64,000 bases of DNA. It comes from Streptomyces roseifaciens. GTDB taxonomy: Bacteria; Actinomycetota; Actinomycetes; Streptomycetales; Streptomycetaceae. The position numbers were made by a program, and so were the translations under genes. This document shows positions 35,001-42,832 of the stretch, piece by piece (within the stretch, counting starts at the first letter, position 1; each line of letters opens with the position of its first letter). The stretch covers positions 372,001-436,000 of the forward strand of contig NZ_LNBE01000002.1 in NCBI RefSeq assembly GCF_001445655.1, written 5' to 3'. The notes under the pieces are model-generated. The model was not told the origin of the DNA. It did not search any database and saw nothing but the letters and a program-made list of their open reading frames with translations.

Positions 35001-35247
35001 CGACCGTCCGCAGCCGGAGTGCGCAGTTCTCGCGCACGCGCTGGCCGGGCAGGCCGCCGGGGGAGTCGACGAGCTCCAGGCGCAGACCGGGGTGCCGGTC
35101 CAGCGCGGCCGCCAGTCCCTCCCGGAGCGCGGCCTCGTCGAGGGTGCCGCGCAGGTCCACGGTGGCGGTGAAGTTGTAGGCGCGACTGCCGGGCAGCATC
35201 TGCTCGTGCAGCCAGACGATCTCCTGGGATGTGGAGAGTCCGAACAT
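32095..35247 (-). CDS. NRPS subunit C-A-T
   Basis: A 1050-aa protein, ATG 35247 with GGAAAGG six bases upstream. The C domain (about 1-440) has HHLVHDG at about 132, FVNTIPLRLRLD and RFDLDLVLLPDD. The A domain (about 460-950) has HTSGSTGLPKAVAV (about 604), NAYGVTEATITST (Val replaces the usual Pro of GPTE) and the late motif RRDNQVKLRGYRIELEEIE. The T domain has VGGHSLLAAHL (about 1007). The hand-read specificity residues D-V-E-N-V-G-A-I-T-K, with Glu at position 239, suggest a basic side chain such as Orn, Lys or Arg; this is a low-certainty inference. The stop overlaps the dehydrogenase start. Confidence 0.88.
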   Translation of the reverse strand: MFGLSTSQEIVWLHEQMLPGSRAYNFTATVDLRGTLDEAALREGLAAALDRHPGLRLELVDSPGGLPGQRVRENCALRLRTVDLSGEADPEETFATLLRTEAETPLDVHEAPLLRWCLVRLGADHHRLVHVEHHLVHDGHSFAILLHDVFTVYRARVLGEQAVLPPAASYTDHVEAADSPERAARREAGLAYWRRELGDASFDLPLPGLARPGVRRRHAGGQLRQAVDAALAERLRAHSRTQGHTPFSTLLALFAELLRRHSGRADLVVGTAVGNRPEGFESATGMFVNTIPLRLRLDPAAGADEAVDEVTDSLIRALPYQDVPVQVLTRDLGLHTSGADNPLFSVMFSAHDAALPEVEVPGLEVSLFEGFNTGTTRFDLDLVLLPDDRRTVGPRQGAAGMTLVWDYDRDLFDEDAAQLLADRFLDLVRAYLEAPEAPLAALGARPAPVPAQAHESGAADGPDAVLDPVTRHDPGLPALVSGARKITYGELDRLVDELAARLRAAGVTAGQPVAAVLPRGVDTVVTLLACLRIRAVYCPLSPNDPASRLETLLQRLSPALVLADRESALALPAAGLPVPVALLDADGAFPAAAPAARVEGAAYVIHTSGSTGLPKAVAVGRAALAHHATAVAGRFGLRSDDKVLLFAQPSFDVALEEVLPSLLAGASLVVPQREVPTAAELIAVLAARRVTVANLPTSYLLAVREELCEALRDGMWEPRLLVVGGERLPAAALRDVLAATDATVLNAYGVTEATITSTVHEVTREGAEGTGEVPLGTALPGVGVHVLDAGLQPLPVGAVGELAVSGAGLAEGYLGGGEAAAATTARFVAVPALGGARAYLTGDLGYRDRDGLLWFLGRRDNQVKLRGYRIELEEIEAVASEVFGGRSCAVVLGRDASGGPCLTGFVDGGEEPDQALLHKALSERLPAALVPARWIRPAAAMPALPGGKPDRAALARLAAEAGTAADPAAPQEEDGTDPAVALLAEGWREVLGHDRFSPSSHFFQVGGHSLLAAHLAAWLETRLGTRPPLRVLFQHPVLADQARALTETSR

Positions 35248-35378
35248 GGTCAACCTTTCCGGTTCGGGAGGTATGCGGGCCGGGGGCCGGGTGGGCCCGT
35301 GCGGCCGGTGGAGGGCCGCCCCGGGCGCCGCGTGCCGGTCGGGCGGTGCGGCGCGGGGCAGGACGGCCTGCGGCGGGC

Positions 35379-36707
35379 TCAGCCCACAGGAGCGGGATGC
35401 GCGGTGCGCGTGGCGAGCGCAGCGAGCGCGTCGGTCAAGTGGTCGAAGGCCTCTTCCGCACGGTGGTCCGGAACGGCCGACCGGTCCCAGGCCATGCGGA
35501 CCAGCAGGTCGGAGCCGTAGGAGACGGAGACGGCGAAGGGGGCCTGTACGGGGCGGCCGTCGATGTGCGTCTCCCGCCCCGTGGCGTCGCCGAGCCGCAG
35601 CGGTGGCCGTCGGCCGAGATCCTCGAAGGTGAGGAGGCCGTCCAGCCGGCCGGACCACGGTGCCCCGGCCCGGCGGGCCGCGTGGACCACCTCGTCGAAG
35701 GGGGTGTCGGCGCGGTCGAGGTCGTCCCACCAGGACGAGGCCCGGTCCGCGAGGCCGGTGTCGTCCGCCGGGTGCGCGACGGTGTTGAGGAAGCACCCGA
35801 GGACCGGCGCCGCGCCGGGGGGCCTGCCGCCCCACGGGTAGCCCAGGACCGGTACGGAGTCCGGGCCGTGGAGCGTGCGGGCCGCCCCGGAACAGGCGTC
35901 GAGGAGGACGGGGAAGGCCGTGGAACGCGCGCCGTCGCCGGGGACCGGGATCCGGCGCAGGGCGGTGCCGGTGCCGGGGTTCGCACCCGGGGCGGGGCGG
36001 GCCGGCGCGTGCACCGGGGCGCTCGCGCCGCCGCGGAGGTTCGCCAGGCGCTCGGCCCAGTAGGCGAGGGCCTCCGGCTGCGACGCCCTCTCCTCGGCGG
36101 CGAGTTGACGGTGCACGGCGTCCGCGTAGGCGGCCGTGCCGTCGGCCGCCACGCCCGAGGGCACGTCCTGCGGCCCGAGCCCGTCGCGGTAGGCCTCGGA
36201 GAGGCCCGCCGTGATCAGCCCCAGGGACTGCTCGTCGCAGGCCGTGTGGTCGATGACCACGGCGAGGATCTCCTGCGGACCGCCGTCGTCCGCCAGGACG
36301 AACCGCAACGGCGGGCCGTCCACGGGCCATTCGGCCAGCGTGCGCAGCAGGGCGTCGTGAGCGCTCTCCCCGGCCCGCGGCCGGACCCGGTCCACCTGTC
36401 CGACGGGGTCGCCGGGCACCTGGAGCGGCACCCCGCGCCGCACCAGCGGGCGGGTGCGCAGCGCCGGGTGCAGGGCGGCCAGGTGCCCCGCGGCCGCCCG
36501 CAACCGCTCGGTGTCGACGGCCCCCGCGGGGAAGGCGAAGAACAACGGGACCAGCACCGGCCGCCCGGCAGGGTCGAGCTGCCGGGCGAGCAGGAACCGC
36601 CGCTGCGCGCCGGTCACGGGCAGCGGTGCGCCGCCGGGCTCGGCGGCACCCTCGGTGAGGCGCCGGTAGCGGGCGAGATAGGACGAGGTGATGTTGCCGG
36701 GTTGCAC
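35379..36707 (-). CDS. Stand-alone NRPS condensation-like domain, degenerate active site
   Basis: A 442-aa protein, GTG 36707 behind GGGAGG. It has a C-domain-like opening (LPVTGAQRRFLLARQLDPAG) and late motifs GCFLNTVAHP and DTPFDEVVHAAR. The expected HHxxxDG reads DHTACDE in AVVIDHTACDEQS (about 153): the first His is Asp and the Gly is Glu. The second His, the one usually called catalytic, and the Asp remain. It could be an unusual condensing, ester-forming or cyclising enzyme, or a scaffold. It is the first NRPS gene of the run and follows a 698-bp repeat-rich leader; 131 bp separate it from the C-A-T gene. Confidence 0.78.
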   Translation of the reverse strand: MQPGNITSSYLARYRRLTEGAAEPGGAPLPVTGAQRRFLLARQLDPAGRPVLVPLFFAFPAGAVDTERLRAAAGHLAALHPALRTRPLVRRGVPLQVPGDPVGQVDRVRPRAGESAHDALLRTLAEWPVDGPPLRFVLADDGGPQEILAVVIDHTACDEQSLGLITAGLSEAYRDGLGPQDVPSGVAADGTAAYADAVHRQLAAEERASQPEALAYWAERLANLRGGASAPVHAPARPAPGANPGTGTALRRIPVPGDGARSTAFPVLLDACSGAARTLHGPDSVPVLGYPWGGRPPGAAPVLGCFLNTVAHPADDTGLADRASSWWDDLDRADTPFDEVVHAARRAGAPWSGRLDGLLTFEDLGRRPPLRLGDATGRETHIDGRPVQAPFAVSVSYGSDLLVRMAWDRSAVPDHRAEEAFDHLTDALAALATRTAHPAPVG

Positions 36708-37405
36708 GATGACCTCCCGTGCGCCGAGGGGCGCAACGGCTCGTGGGACGAGAGGAGCGATGACATGCACCGAGCTGCGAACTGCGAGCGAGCTGCGGTT
36801 GTGGCGGGTACGGCCGGGGTGGCGCGGTCGGCCGGGACGGACGGGCGGCTCGGACGGTCCGAACGGCCGCGGCCGGTAGGGCAGTCGGGACGCTTCGTAC
36901 GGCCGCGGCGGCCGGGGAGTCGGGACGGGTCGGTTGGTCGGGGCGGGTCGGTGATCGGGGTGGCGCGGGCGATCGGGCCGGTTCGTACGGCCGGTGCCGG
37001 TGCCGGTGTCGGCACCGGTGTCGAAGTCGGCCCGGGCCGGTGGTGCGGATGTCGGGACGGATCGGCGATCGGGGTGGCCCGGCCGGCCGGGTGGCTCGTA
37101 CGGTCGGGACGGGTCCGTGATCGGGGTGGCCCGGCCGGTCGGCGCGGGTCGCGAGTCGGATCGGGTCGGGTCGGGTCGGGTGTCGGGACGGGCCGGTGAT
37201 CGTGGTGGCCCGGCCGGTCAGGCCGGTTCGTACGGTCGGGTCCGCTCGGCCGGGCCCTGTTCGGGGCGGCCCGGACGGTGCCGCCGGTCAGGGCGGCTGT
37301 CGGGCGCGGTCCGAGCGGCCGGTGCGCCGGTGCGGCTCGTACCGTCGGAGGCCGGGACCGGGTTCCGCGGTCGTTCGCCCGCCGCGGGGCGGGGCGCGTG
37401 CCGTG
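36708..37405. repeat. 698-bp repeat-rich non-coding leader of the NRPS genes
   Basis: No gene is supported. GATCGGGGTGGC occurs at 36953, 37067 and 37119, with GATCGTGGTGGC at 37198. TCGTACGG occurs at 36895, 36983, 37096 and 37228. Runs of TCGGG lie at about 37158-37182. Low-complexity open frames on both strands translate these repeats and look spurious. The block separates the exporter stop from the first C-domain gene. Confidence 0.75.
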
Positions 37406-38665
37406 TCAGCCGGTGACCGCGGGCGCCGTCGGCAGGTCGCGCAGGCGGCGCAGCGGCGACGCCAGGAGCGGCACGGGCACCAGCAGGATCCCGGCGGCGC
37501 ACACCCACACGGCGGCGCGCGCTCCGGCCGCCTCGGCGACGGCTCCGCCGACGAGCGCGCCGAGGGGCATGGTGCCCCACACCATGAAGCGCAGCGTGGC
37601 GTTCATCCGGCCGAGCAGCGCGTCGGGGCACAGCAGTTGCCGGAAGCTGACCTGTGCGACGTTGTAGACGACGGCGCCGAAGAAGACGGCCGCGGAGGCG
37701 ACGGCGAACCACGCGGCGGAGGCGCCCCGCCCGGCCAGCGGCCAGAGCAGGGCGAACGGGCCGGTGACGACGGTCGACAGCCAGATGATTCTCGCCTGGC
37801 CGACCGCGCGGGCGAGCACCCCGGCGCACAGGGCACCGGCGAGGCCGCCGACGGCCGAGGCGGACATCATCAGCCCCAGGACGCCCGGCGGCAGGTCCAG
37901 CACCCGCACCAGGAACACCGTCTGGACCGCCATGAGCATCGCGGTGAAGAAGTTCGCGAGCGCCGTCGCACAGGCGATCATGCGCAGGACCGGATGCCGG
38001 AGGACGAAGGCGAGGCCCTCCGCGATCTGGGCGCGCAGCGGGACGCCCGGCGCGGGTGCGGGCTGCGCTTCGGGGGCCCGGATGCCGCGCAGGAAGGCGG
38101 CGGACAACACGTAGCCGATCGCGTCGGCCAGCAGGGCGAAGGGCGCCCCGAGGAGCTGTACCAGGGCGCCGCCCAGCCCGGGGCCCGCGACCTGGGCGGA
38201 CGAACGCGCCGTTTCCAGGGCGCCGTTGCCCGCGACCAGCTGTTCACGCGGCAGGAGGGACGGGAGGTAGCTCTGGTGCGCGATGTCGAAGAAGACGGTG
38301 GCCACGCCGGTGACGAGGGCGACCACGTAGAGGTGCGCCATGGTCAGGGCCCCGGCCCAGGCGGCGAGCGGCAGGCTCGCCATCGCCGCCGCGCGGACGA
38401 CGTCGGCGCGGATGAGGACCGGCAGCCGGCGCATCCGGTCCACCCACGCTCCGGCCGGCAGGCCGACCAGCAGGAACGCCGCGGTCTCGGCGGCGGTCAG
38501 CAGGCCGGCCTCCATGGGGGAGGCGTCGAGCACGACCACGGCGACCAGGGGCAGGGCCACCAAGGTCACCTGAGCGCCGATCTGGCTCACCGCGGCACCG
38601 GCGAGCAACAAACGGAAATCACTATTCCGTAAGAGGCCACCGCTGTGAGGCTTCATTGACAACAT
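37406..38665 (-). CDS. MFS exporter of the NRPS cluster
   Basis: A 419-aa, 12-segment protein of the EntS/MFS_3 type: RNSDFRLLLAGAAVSQIGAQ at the N-terminus, GLPAGAWVDRMRRLPVLI in loop 2-3 and the cytoplasmic PEAQPAPAPGVPLRAQI linker. It is first in the minus-strand run leading to the NRPS genes, so self-resistance or product export is likely. ATG 38665 is used; an in-frame ATG lies at 38656 and neither has a good ribosome site. Upstream is an unusually AT-rich patch holding the promoter. Confidence 0.85.
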   Translation of the reverse strand: MLSMKPHSGGLLRNSDFRLLLAGAAVSQIGAQVTLVALPLVAVVVLDASPMEAGLLTAAETAAFLLVGLPAGAWVDRMRRLPVLIRADVVRAAAMASLPLAAWAGALTMAHLYVVALVTGVATVFFDIAHQSYLPSLLPREQLVAGNGALETARSSAQVAGPGLGGALVQLLGAPFALLADAIGYVLSAAFLRGIRAPEAQPAPAPGVPLRAQIAEGLAFVLRHPVLRMIACATALANFFTAMLMAVQTVFLVRVLDLPPGVLGLMMSASAVGGLAGALCAGVLARAVGQARIIWLSTVVTGPFALLWPLAGRGASAAWFAVASAAVFFGAVVYNVAQVSFRQLLCPDALLGRMNATLRFMVWGTMPLGALVGGAVAEAAGARAAVWVCAAGILLVPVPLLASPLRRLRDLPTAPAVTG

Positions 38666-39041
38666 TTGGCAGACATTTGGGCATGACCATGCGCTCAGTC
38701 AAAAATGATGGATATTTTCGGTCATTAACGCTCCCAATATGGACAACTCCTATGGACCGCTTGGTGAACCGAAGGTGCCCGGCATCTGAACGGCACCCGG
38801 AGTGACCTGCGGTGGTCCGCTGCGGGTGGGAGCAGGGGACCACCGGGCGGGGCGCGCCAGGGGAATGTCCGGTAATCGGTGTCCGAGTACCGCAGAGCGT
38901 CCGCCGGGGCCGGCGGCCGGACGGCTCGGGGCCGTGCCGCCGAACGGGTCGCCGGACGGGGCGGGGCCGCGCCGCGGGTCGGGTCGGGGCCCTTCCGCCG
39001 GACGCGTACGGCGGGGCCGGGAACCCTGGCATGATCGAGGG
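38666..39041. promoter_or_regulatory. AT-rich promoter island upstream of the NRPS cluster exporter
   Basis: No gene is supported in these 376 bp between the exporter and RNase H gene, which diverge. Roughly 38690-38760 is strongly AT-rich (for example AAAAATGATGGATATTTTCG), unlike the rest. TATGGAC is directly repeated at 38738 and 38751. The remainder is GC-rich with nothing recognised. Confidence 0.5.
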
Positions 39042-39722
39042 ATGTCTGAACAGATCATCGCCGCCTGTGACGGGGCATCGAAGGGCAACCCCGGCCCCGC
39101 GGGCTGGGCCTGGGTCGTCGCCGATGCGACGGGCACCCCCGAGCGCTGGGAGGCCGGCCCCCTCGGCAAGGCGACCAACAACATCGCGGAGCTGACCGCC
39201 CTCGAACGGCTCCTGGAGGCCACGGACCCGGCCGTGCCGATGCAGGTGCGGATGGACTCGCAGTACGCGATGAACGCCGTCACCAAGTGGCTGCCCGGCT
39301 GGAAGCGCAACGGCTGGAAGACCTCGTCCGGCTCGCCGGTGGCCAACCGCGACCTCGTCGTGCGCATCGACGCCCTCCTTGCGGGCCGCTCCGTCGAATT
39401 CCGGTACGTACCGGCCCACCAGGAGAACGGCGACCCCCTGAACGCGATCGCCGACCAGGCGGCGAGCGACGCGGCGTCCCTCCAGCAGCCGGCCGGCACC
39501 GCGCAGGGAGCCGAGGGCATGCCCGTGCCGGCGCCGCGCGAGGCCTCGGCGCCCCGGCGCTCGGGCCCGCCGAAGAGCCGCAAGCCGCGCTCCTCAGGAA
39601 CGGCGACGATCAAGGCGAAGTTCGCGGGCCGCTGCCCGTGCGGCCAGCCGTACGCGGTCGGCGAGAAGATCTCCAAGGGCGAGCGCGGATGGGGCCACCC
39701 GTCGTGCGCCGCGGCCACGTGA
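39042..39722 (+). CDS. rnhA: Ribonuclease HI with C-terminal Cys/His tail
   Basis: A 226-aa enzyme that cleaves the RNA strand of RNA-DNA hybrids. The metal-binding carboxylates are present: Asp10 (ACDGASKGNPGPAG), Glu50 (NNIAELTAL), Asp72 (RMDSQYAMN) and Asp138 (NAIADQAA), with flexible-loop His126 (VPAHQENGD). After residue 145 a Pro/Ser/Arg linker leads to KFAGRCPCGQPYAVGEKI and WGHPSC: Cys198, Cys200, His219 and Cys222 could bind zinc. Classical RNase HI ends near residue 155, so the tail is an extra module. ATG 39042 has only GAGG close by. Confidence 0.9.
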   Translation: MSEQIIAACDGASKGNPGPAGWAWVVADATGTPERWEAGPLGKATNNIAELTALERLLEATDPAVPMQVRMDSQYAMNAVTKWLPGWKRNGWKTSSGSPVANRDLVVRIDALLAGRSVEFRYVPAHQENGDPLNAIADQAASDAASLQQPAGTAQGAEGMPVPAPREASAPRRSGPPKSRKPRSSGTATIKAKFAGRCPCGQPYAVGEKISKGERGWGHPSCAAAT

Positions 39723-39780
39723 CGGCCGCCGCCCCGTAAATGCCGCGCGCCCCGCACGGGCCGCCGCCTACGCTCGGCCC

Positions 39781-40551
39781 ATGCCGGACTTCGAACTGCG
39801 GCGCATCCACGCCTTCGTCTCGGAATTCGCCCGCCGCCAGGCCGGGCGCACCCTCCCCCTCCCGGGCGGCTTCGCCGTGCGCGACGACACCTTCGCCCAC
39901 TCCCGGGGGAACAACCAGGTCGTCGTCGACGGCGCGGTGGACCCCGCCGCGCTGCCCGCCCTCGCGGACGAAGCGCTGGGGGACCTTCCGTACCGCCTGA
40001 TCTCGGTCCTCGACGACGCGACCGGGGCGGCCTGCGCGGAGCCCCTGGTGCGGGCCGGCTACCAGCACTCGGTCTGCCTGATCATGCTGCACTCCGGCCC
40101 CGCGCCCGCTCCGGGCGCCGGTCGCGAGGCGGGCGTCGTGGGCCTGGACGACCTCCGGGGGCCACTGACCCGGAGCTGGCACGACTTCCTCCCGGACGCC
40201 GGCGAGGAGGTCGTGCGCCACCTCGTCGAGCGCCGCGAGTCCCGGCGGCGCGGAGCCGACGCCGTGCACTTCATCGGCTCGCGCGCGGAGAACGGCGAGG
40301 TCGCGTCCTGGGCCGACCTGTACATGGACCGCGCCTCGGGCACGGCCCAGATCGAGGACCTGGTCACGTCGGAGGACCACCTCGGGCGCGGCCACGGAGA
40401 CGCCGTCCTCACGGCCGCCCTGCGCATGTCGGTCGCCGCGGGCTGCGGCACGCGCTTCCTGATCGCCGAAGCCGAGGACTGGCCGCGCCACTGGTACGCG
40501 CGCCGGGGCTTCACGGCCGTCGGCCGCATGCACTCCTTCGAACGTCCCTAG
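39781..40551 (+). CDS. GNAT-family N-acetyltransferase
   Basis: A 256-aa protein, ATG 39781, 58 bp after rnhA with no obvious ribosome site. The C-terminal GNAT core has the acetyl-CoA pyrophosphate loop EDHLGRGHGDAVLTAALRMS (R-G-x-G type) followed by AAGCGTRFLIAEAEDWPRHW and YARRGFTAVGRMHSFE, which matches the usual final strand-helix. The N-terminal half (1-120) looks like a degenerate second GNAT-like fold. Substrate unknown. Confidence 0.82.
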   Translation: MPDFELRRIHAFVSEFARRQAGRTLPLPGGFAVRDDTFAHSRGNNQVVVDGAVDPAALPALADEALGDLPYRLISVLDDATGAACAEPLVRAGYQHSVCLIMLHSGPAPAPGAGREAGVVGLDDLRGPLTRSWHDFLPDAGEEVVRHLVERRESRRRGADAVHFIGSRAENGEVASWADLYMDRASGTAQIEDLVTSEDHLGRGHGDAVLTAALRMSVAAGCGTRFLIAEAEDWPRHWYARRGFTAVGRMHSFERP

Positions 40552-40747
40552 GACGCCCCCGTTCCCTTCTGCTGATGCTGCCGGTGGTGCCGTCAGGGCC
40601 ACCGGTGCCACTGGTGCCACCGGTGCCCAGGAGGCGGCCGACCGGTCCTCAGGGTCGGCTCAACCTGGCCTATGCACGACCCCTCCCCGGTGGTGGCATG
40701 GGCCGCGCGCACAGCGAGTCCGCACGGGGGAAGGAAAGGGGAATCCC

Positions 40748-41395
40748 ATGTTCAGACCGGTGATGACCGCCGGAGCGGCCGTGGCGCTGGTGGCCGCCGC
40801 ATCGTTCGCACCCTCGTCGGCCGCCGCGGACGGGGTGCCGCCGCCGGACAGGGTCGTCATCGACGTCATGGCGGTCAACGGCTCCGGCTGCCCGGCGGGG
40901 ACGGCCGCCGTGGCGGTCGCGTCGGACAACACGGCCTTCACGGTGACCTACAGCAAGTACCTCGCCCAGGTGGGCGTCGGCGCCAAGCCGACCGACTTCC
41001 GCAAGAACTGCCAGCTCGGCCTGAACATCCACGTTCCGCAGGGCTTCACGTACGCGATCGCCAAGGCGGACTACCGCGGCTTCGCGCACCTGGAGAGCGG
41101 CGCCGTGGGCCTGGAGCGGGCCAGCTACTACTTCCAGGGCATGTCCCACACGACCTCTGTCTCCCACCGCTTCGCCGGTCCGCTCAGTGACAACTGGCAG
41201 ACGACGGACGTGACGGCCGCGTCGGAAGTCGTCTACGCCCCCTGCGGCGCACAGCGGCTGCTCAACGTGAACACCGAGCTCCGGGTGAGCGCGGGCAGCT
41301 CGGACCCGTCGAACAGCACCAGCTTCATGGAGATGGACTCCACCGACGGCAGCGTGAGCACGCTCTACCACTTCACGTGGAAGGAGTGCCCCTGA
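40748..41395 (+). CDS. DUF4360 secreted protein, copy 1
   Basis: A 215-aa precursor, ATG 40748 with GGAAAGGGGAA upstream. The signal peptide is cleaved near SSAAA-DG (residue about 28). The mature part has VMAVNGSGCPAGTAAVAV, then GVGAKPTDFRKNCQLGLNIH, and ends HFTWKECP. The Cys pattern is conserved with the next gene. DUF4360 proteins are small extracellular beta-rich proteins of unknown role in bacteria and fungi. It is the upstream member of a tandem duplicate pair, 60 bp from the second copy. Confidence 0.85.
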   Translation: MFRPVMTAGAAVALVAAASFAPSSAAADGVPPPDRVVIDVMAVNGSGCPAGTAAVAVASDNTAFTVTYSKYLAQVGVGAKPTDFRKNCQLGLNIHVPQGFTYAIAKADYRGFAHLESGAVGLERASYYFQGMSHTTSVSHRFAGPLSDNWQTTDVTAASEVVYAPCGAQRLLNVNTELRVSAGSSDPSNSTSFMEMDSTDGSVSTLYHFTWKECP

Positions 41396-41455
41396 CCGGC
41401 CGTCTTCGGGCAGAGGTGTTCGTCCGTGATTCCTGGACCAGGGGGAGGTATCTCC

Positions 41456-42118
41456 ATGTTGAGACCTGTGGTGATCGGCAGCGCGGCAGTCGCCCTGCTC
41501 GCCGCTTCGATGGTGCCGTCGTCGGCCGCTGCGGACGGGGACCCTCCGCCTGACAAGATCGTGATCGATGTGGTGGGCGTCAACGGCTCGGGCTGTCCGG
41601 CCGGCACGGCCAACGTGACCGTCAGCCCCGACAATACCGCCTTTACTGTGACATACAGCAACTACCAGGCTCAGGTGGGCGTCGGCGCCAAGCCGACCGA
41701 CTTCCGCAAGAACTGCCAGCTCAGCCTGAACGTCCGCGTCCCCTCGGGCTTCACGTACGCGGTCGCCGAGGCGGACTACCGGGGCTTCGCCCACCTGGAG
41801 AAGGGCGCGACCGGCCTGGAACGGGCCAACTACTACTTCCAGGGCATGTCGCAGACCACGTACGTGAACCACCACTTCACGGGCCCGCTCCACGACAACT
41901 GGCAGACGTCCGACCTCACGGAGATCGAGTCGCTGGTCTACGCGCCCTGCGGGGCCATCCGCTACCTGAACATCAACACCGAACTCCGGGTGGACGCCGG
42001 CACCTCGGACCCCACGCGCACCACGAGCCTCCTGGCGATGGACTCGACCGACGGCAGCATCAGCACGCTCTACCACTTCGCCTGGAAGCAGTGCCCCCGC
42101 CGGACCGCCGCCCCCTGA
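41456..42118 (+). CDS. DUF4360 secreted protein, copy 2
   Basis: A 220-aa precursor, ATG 41456 with GGGAGG eight bases upstream; an in-frame ATG at 41426 lacks this. It is closely similar to copy 1 throughout, including the identical block VGVGAKPTDFRKNCQL and the ending FAWKQCP, extended by RRTAAP. The signal peptide ends near SSAAADG. Divergence is greatest in surface segments (for example TYVNHHFTGPLHDNW versus TSVSHRFAGPLSDNW). It arose by recent tandem duplication, with both copies keeping their own ribosome site. Confidence 0.85.
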   Translation: MLRPVVIGSAAVALLAASMVPSSAAADGDPPPDKIVIDVVGVNGSGCPAGTANVTVSPDNTAFTVTYSNYQAQVGVGAKPTDFRKNCQLSLNVRVPSGFTYAVAEADYRGFAHLEKGATGLERANYYFQGMSQTTYVNHHFTGPLHDNWQTSDLTEIESLVYAPCGAIRYLNINTELRVDAGTSDPTRTTSLLAMDSTDGSISTLYHFAWKQCPRRTAAP

Positions 42119-42160
42119 CCCACGCGCCCGGCCCACCGTCCCCCGGTCCGCCGGCCCGCG

Positions 42161-42832
42161 TCAGTAGCCGGCCGGTCTGACCAGACCCGTCTCGTACGCG
42201 AAGACCGCGGCCTGGGTCCGGTCCCGCAGCCCCAGCTTGACCAGGATCCTGCTCACGTGCGTCTTGACGGTCTGCTCGGCCACGACCAGCCGCGCGGCGA
42301 TCTCCGCGTTCGACAGGCCCTGGGCCACCAGGGACAGCACCTCCGTCTCACGTTCCGTCAGGCTCCCCACGCGCTCCTTCAGCGGCGCGCGGGGAGCCCC
42401 GGTCATCCGGGAGAACTCGGAGATCAGCCGCTTGGTGATGTTGGGGGAGAGCAGTGCGTCCCCGGCCGCGACCACCCGGACGGCCCGGGCGAGGTCCTCG
42501 GCCGAGGCGTCCTTCAGCAGGAATCCGGACGCGCCCGCGCGCAGCGCCTCGTACACGTACTCGTCGAGATCGAACGTGGTCAGGACGAGCACCTTGGTGG
42601 TGGCCTCCGCCGGGGCGGTGATGCGGCGGGTCGCCTCGATGCCGCCGAGCTCCGGCATCCGGATGTCCATCAGGACGACGTCGGGGGCGAGTTCGGCGGT
42701 CTTTGCGACGGCGTCGAGGCCGTCCACGGCCTGGCCGACCACCTCGATGCCGGGTTCGGCGTTCAGCAGCACTGTGAAGCCCTGGCGGACCATCATCTGG
42801 TCGTCGGCTATCAGTACGCGAATGGTCGTCAC
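42161..42832 (-). CDS. NarL/LuxR-type response regulator
   Basis: A 223-aa protein. The GTG at 42832 overlaps the kinase stop by 4 bp (GTGA). The receiver domain (1-120) has acidic pocket IADDQ, the phospho-acceptor Asp in DVVLMDIRMPELGG and the conserved Lys in GFLLKDAS. The C-terminal LuxR helix-turn-helix has LTERETEVLSLVAQGLSNAE, then AEQTVKTHVSRILVKLGLRD. It works with the adjacent histidine kinase. Targets unknown; the neighbouring acyltransferase gene is a candidate. Confidence 0.92.
   Translation of the reverse strand: MTTIRVLIADDQMMVRQGFTVLLNAEPGIEVVGQAVDGLDAVAKTAELAPDVVLMDIRMPELGGIEATRRITAPAEATTKVLVLTTFDLDEYVYEALRAGASGFLLKDASAEDLARAVRVVAAGDALLSPNITKRLISEFSRMTGAPRAPLKERVGSLTERETEVLSLVAQGLSNAEIAARLVVAEQTVKTHVSRILVKLGLRDRTQAAVFAYETGLVRPAGY

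Noticed and set aside
35229..37199. 656-codon plus-strand frame through the C-domain gene and repeat leader
   Set aside because: Antisense to a real C-domain gene for most of its length; the rest merely translates the repeats (for example GSVIGVARP copies).
36708..37405. CRISPR array
   Set aside because: Repeats are short, imperfect and irregularly spaced, with no spacer structure and no cas genes.
24208..38665. Siderophore cluster
   Set aside because: A basic-residue A code is possible, but I see no ornithine hydroxylase, formyltransferase, isochorismate genes, siderophore-binding protein or iron box.
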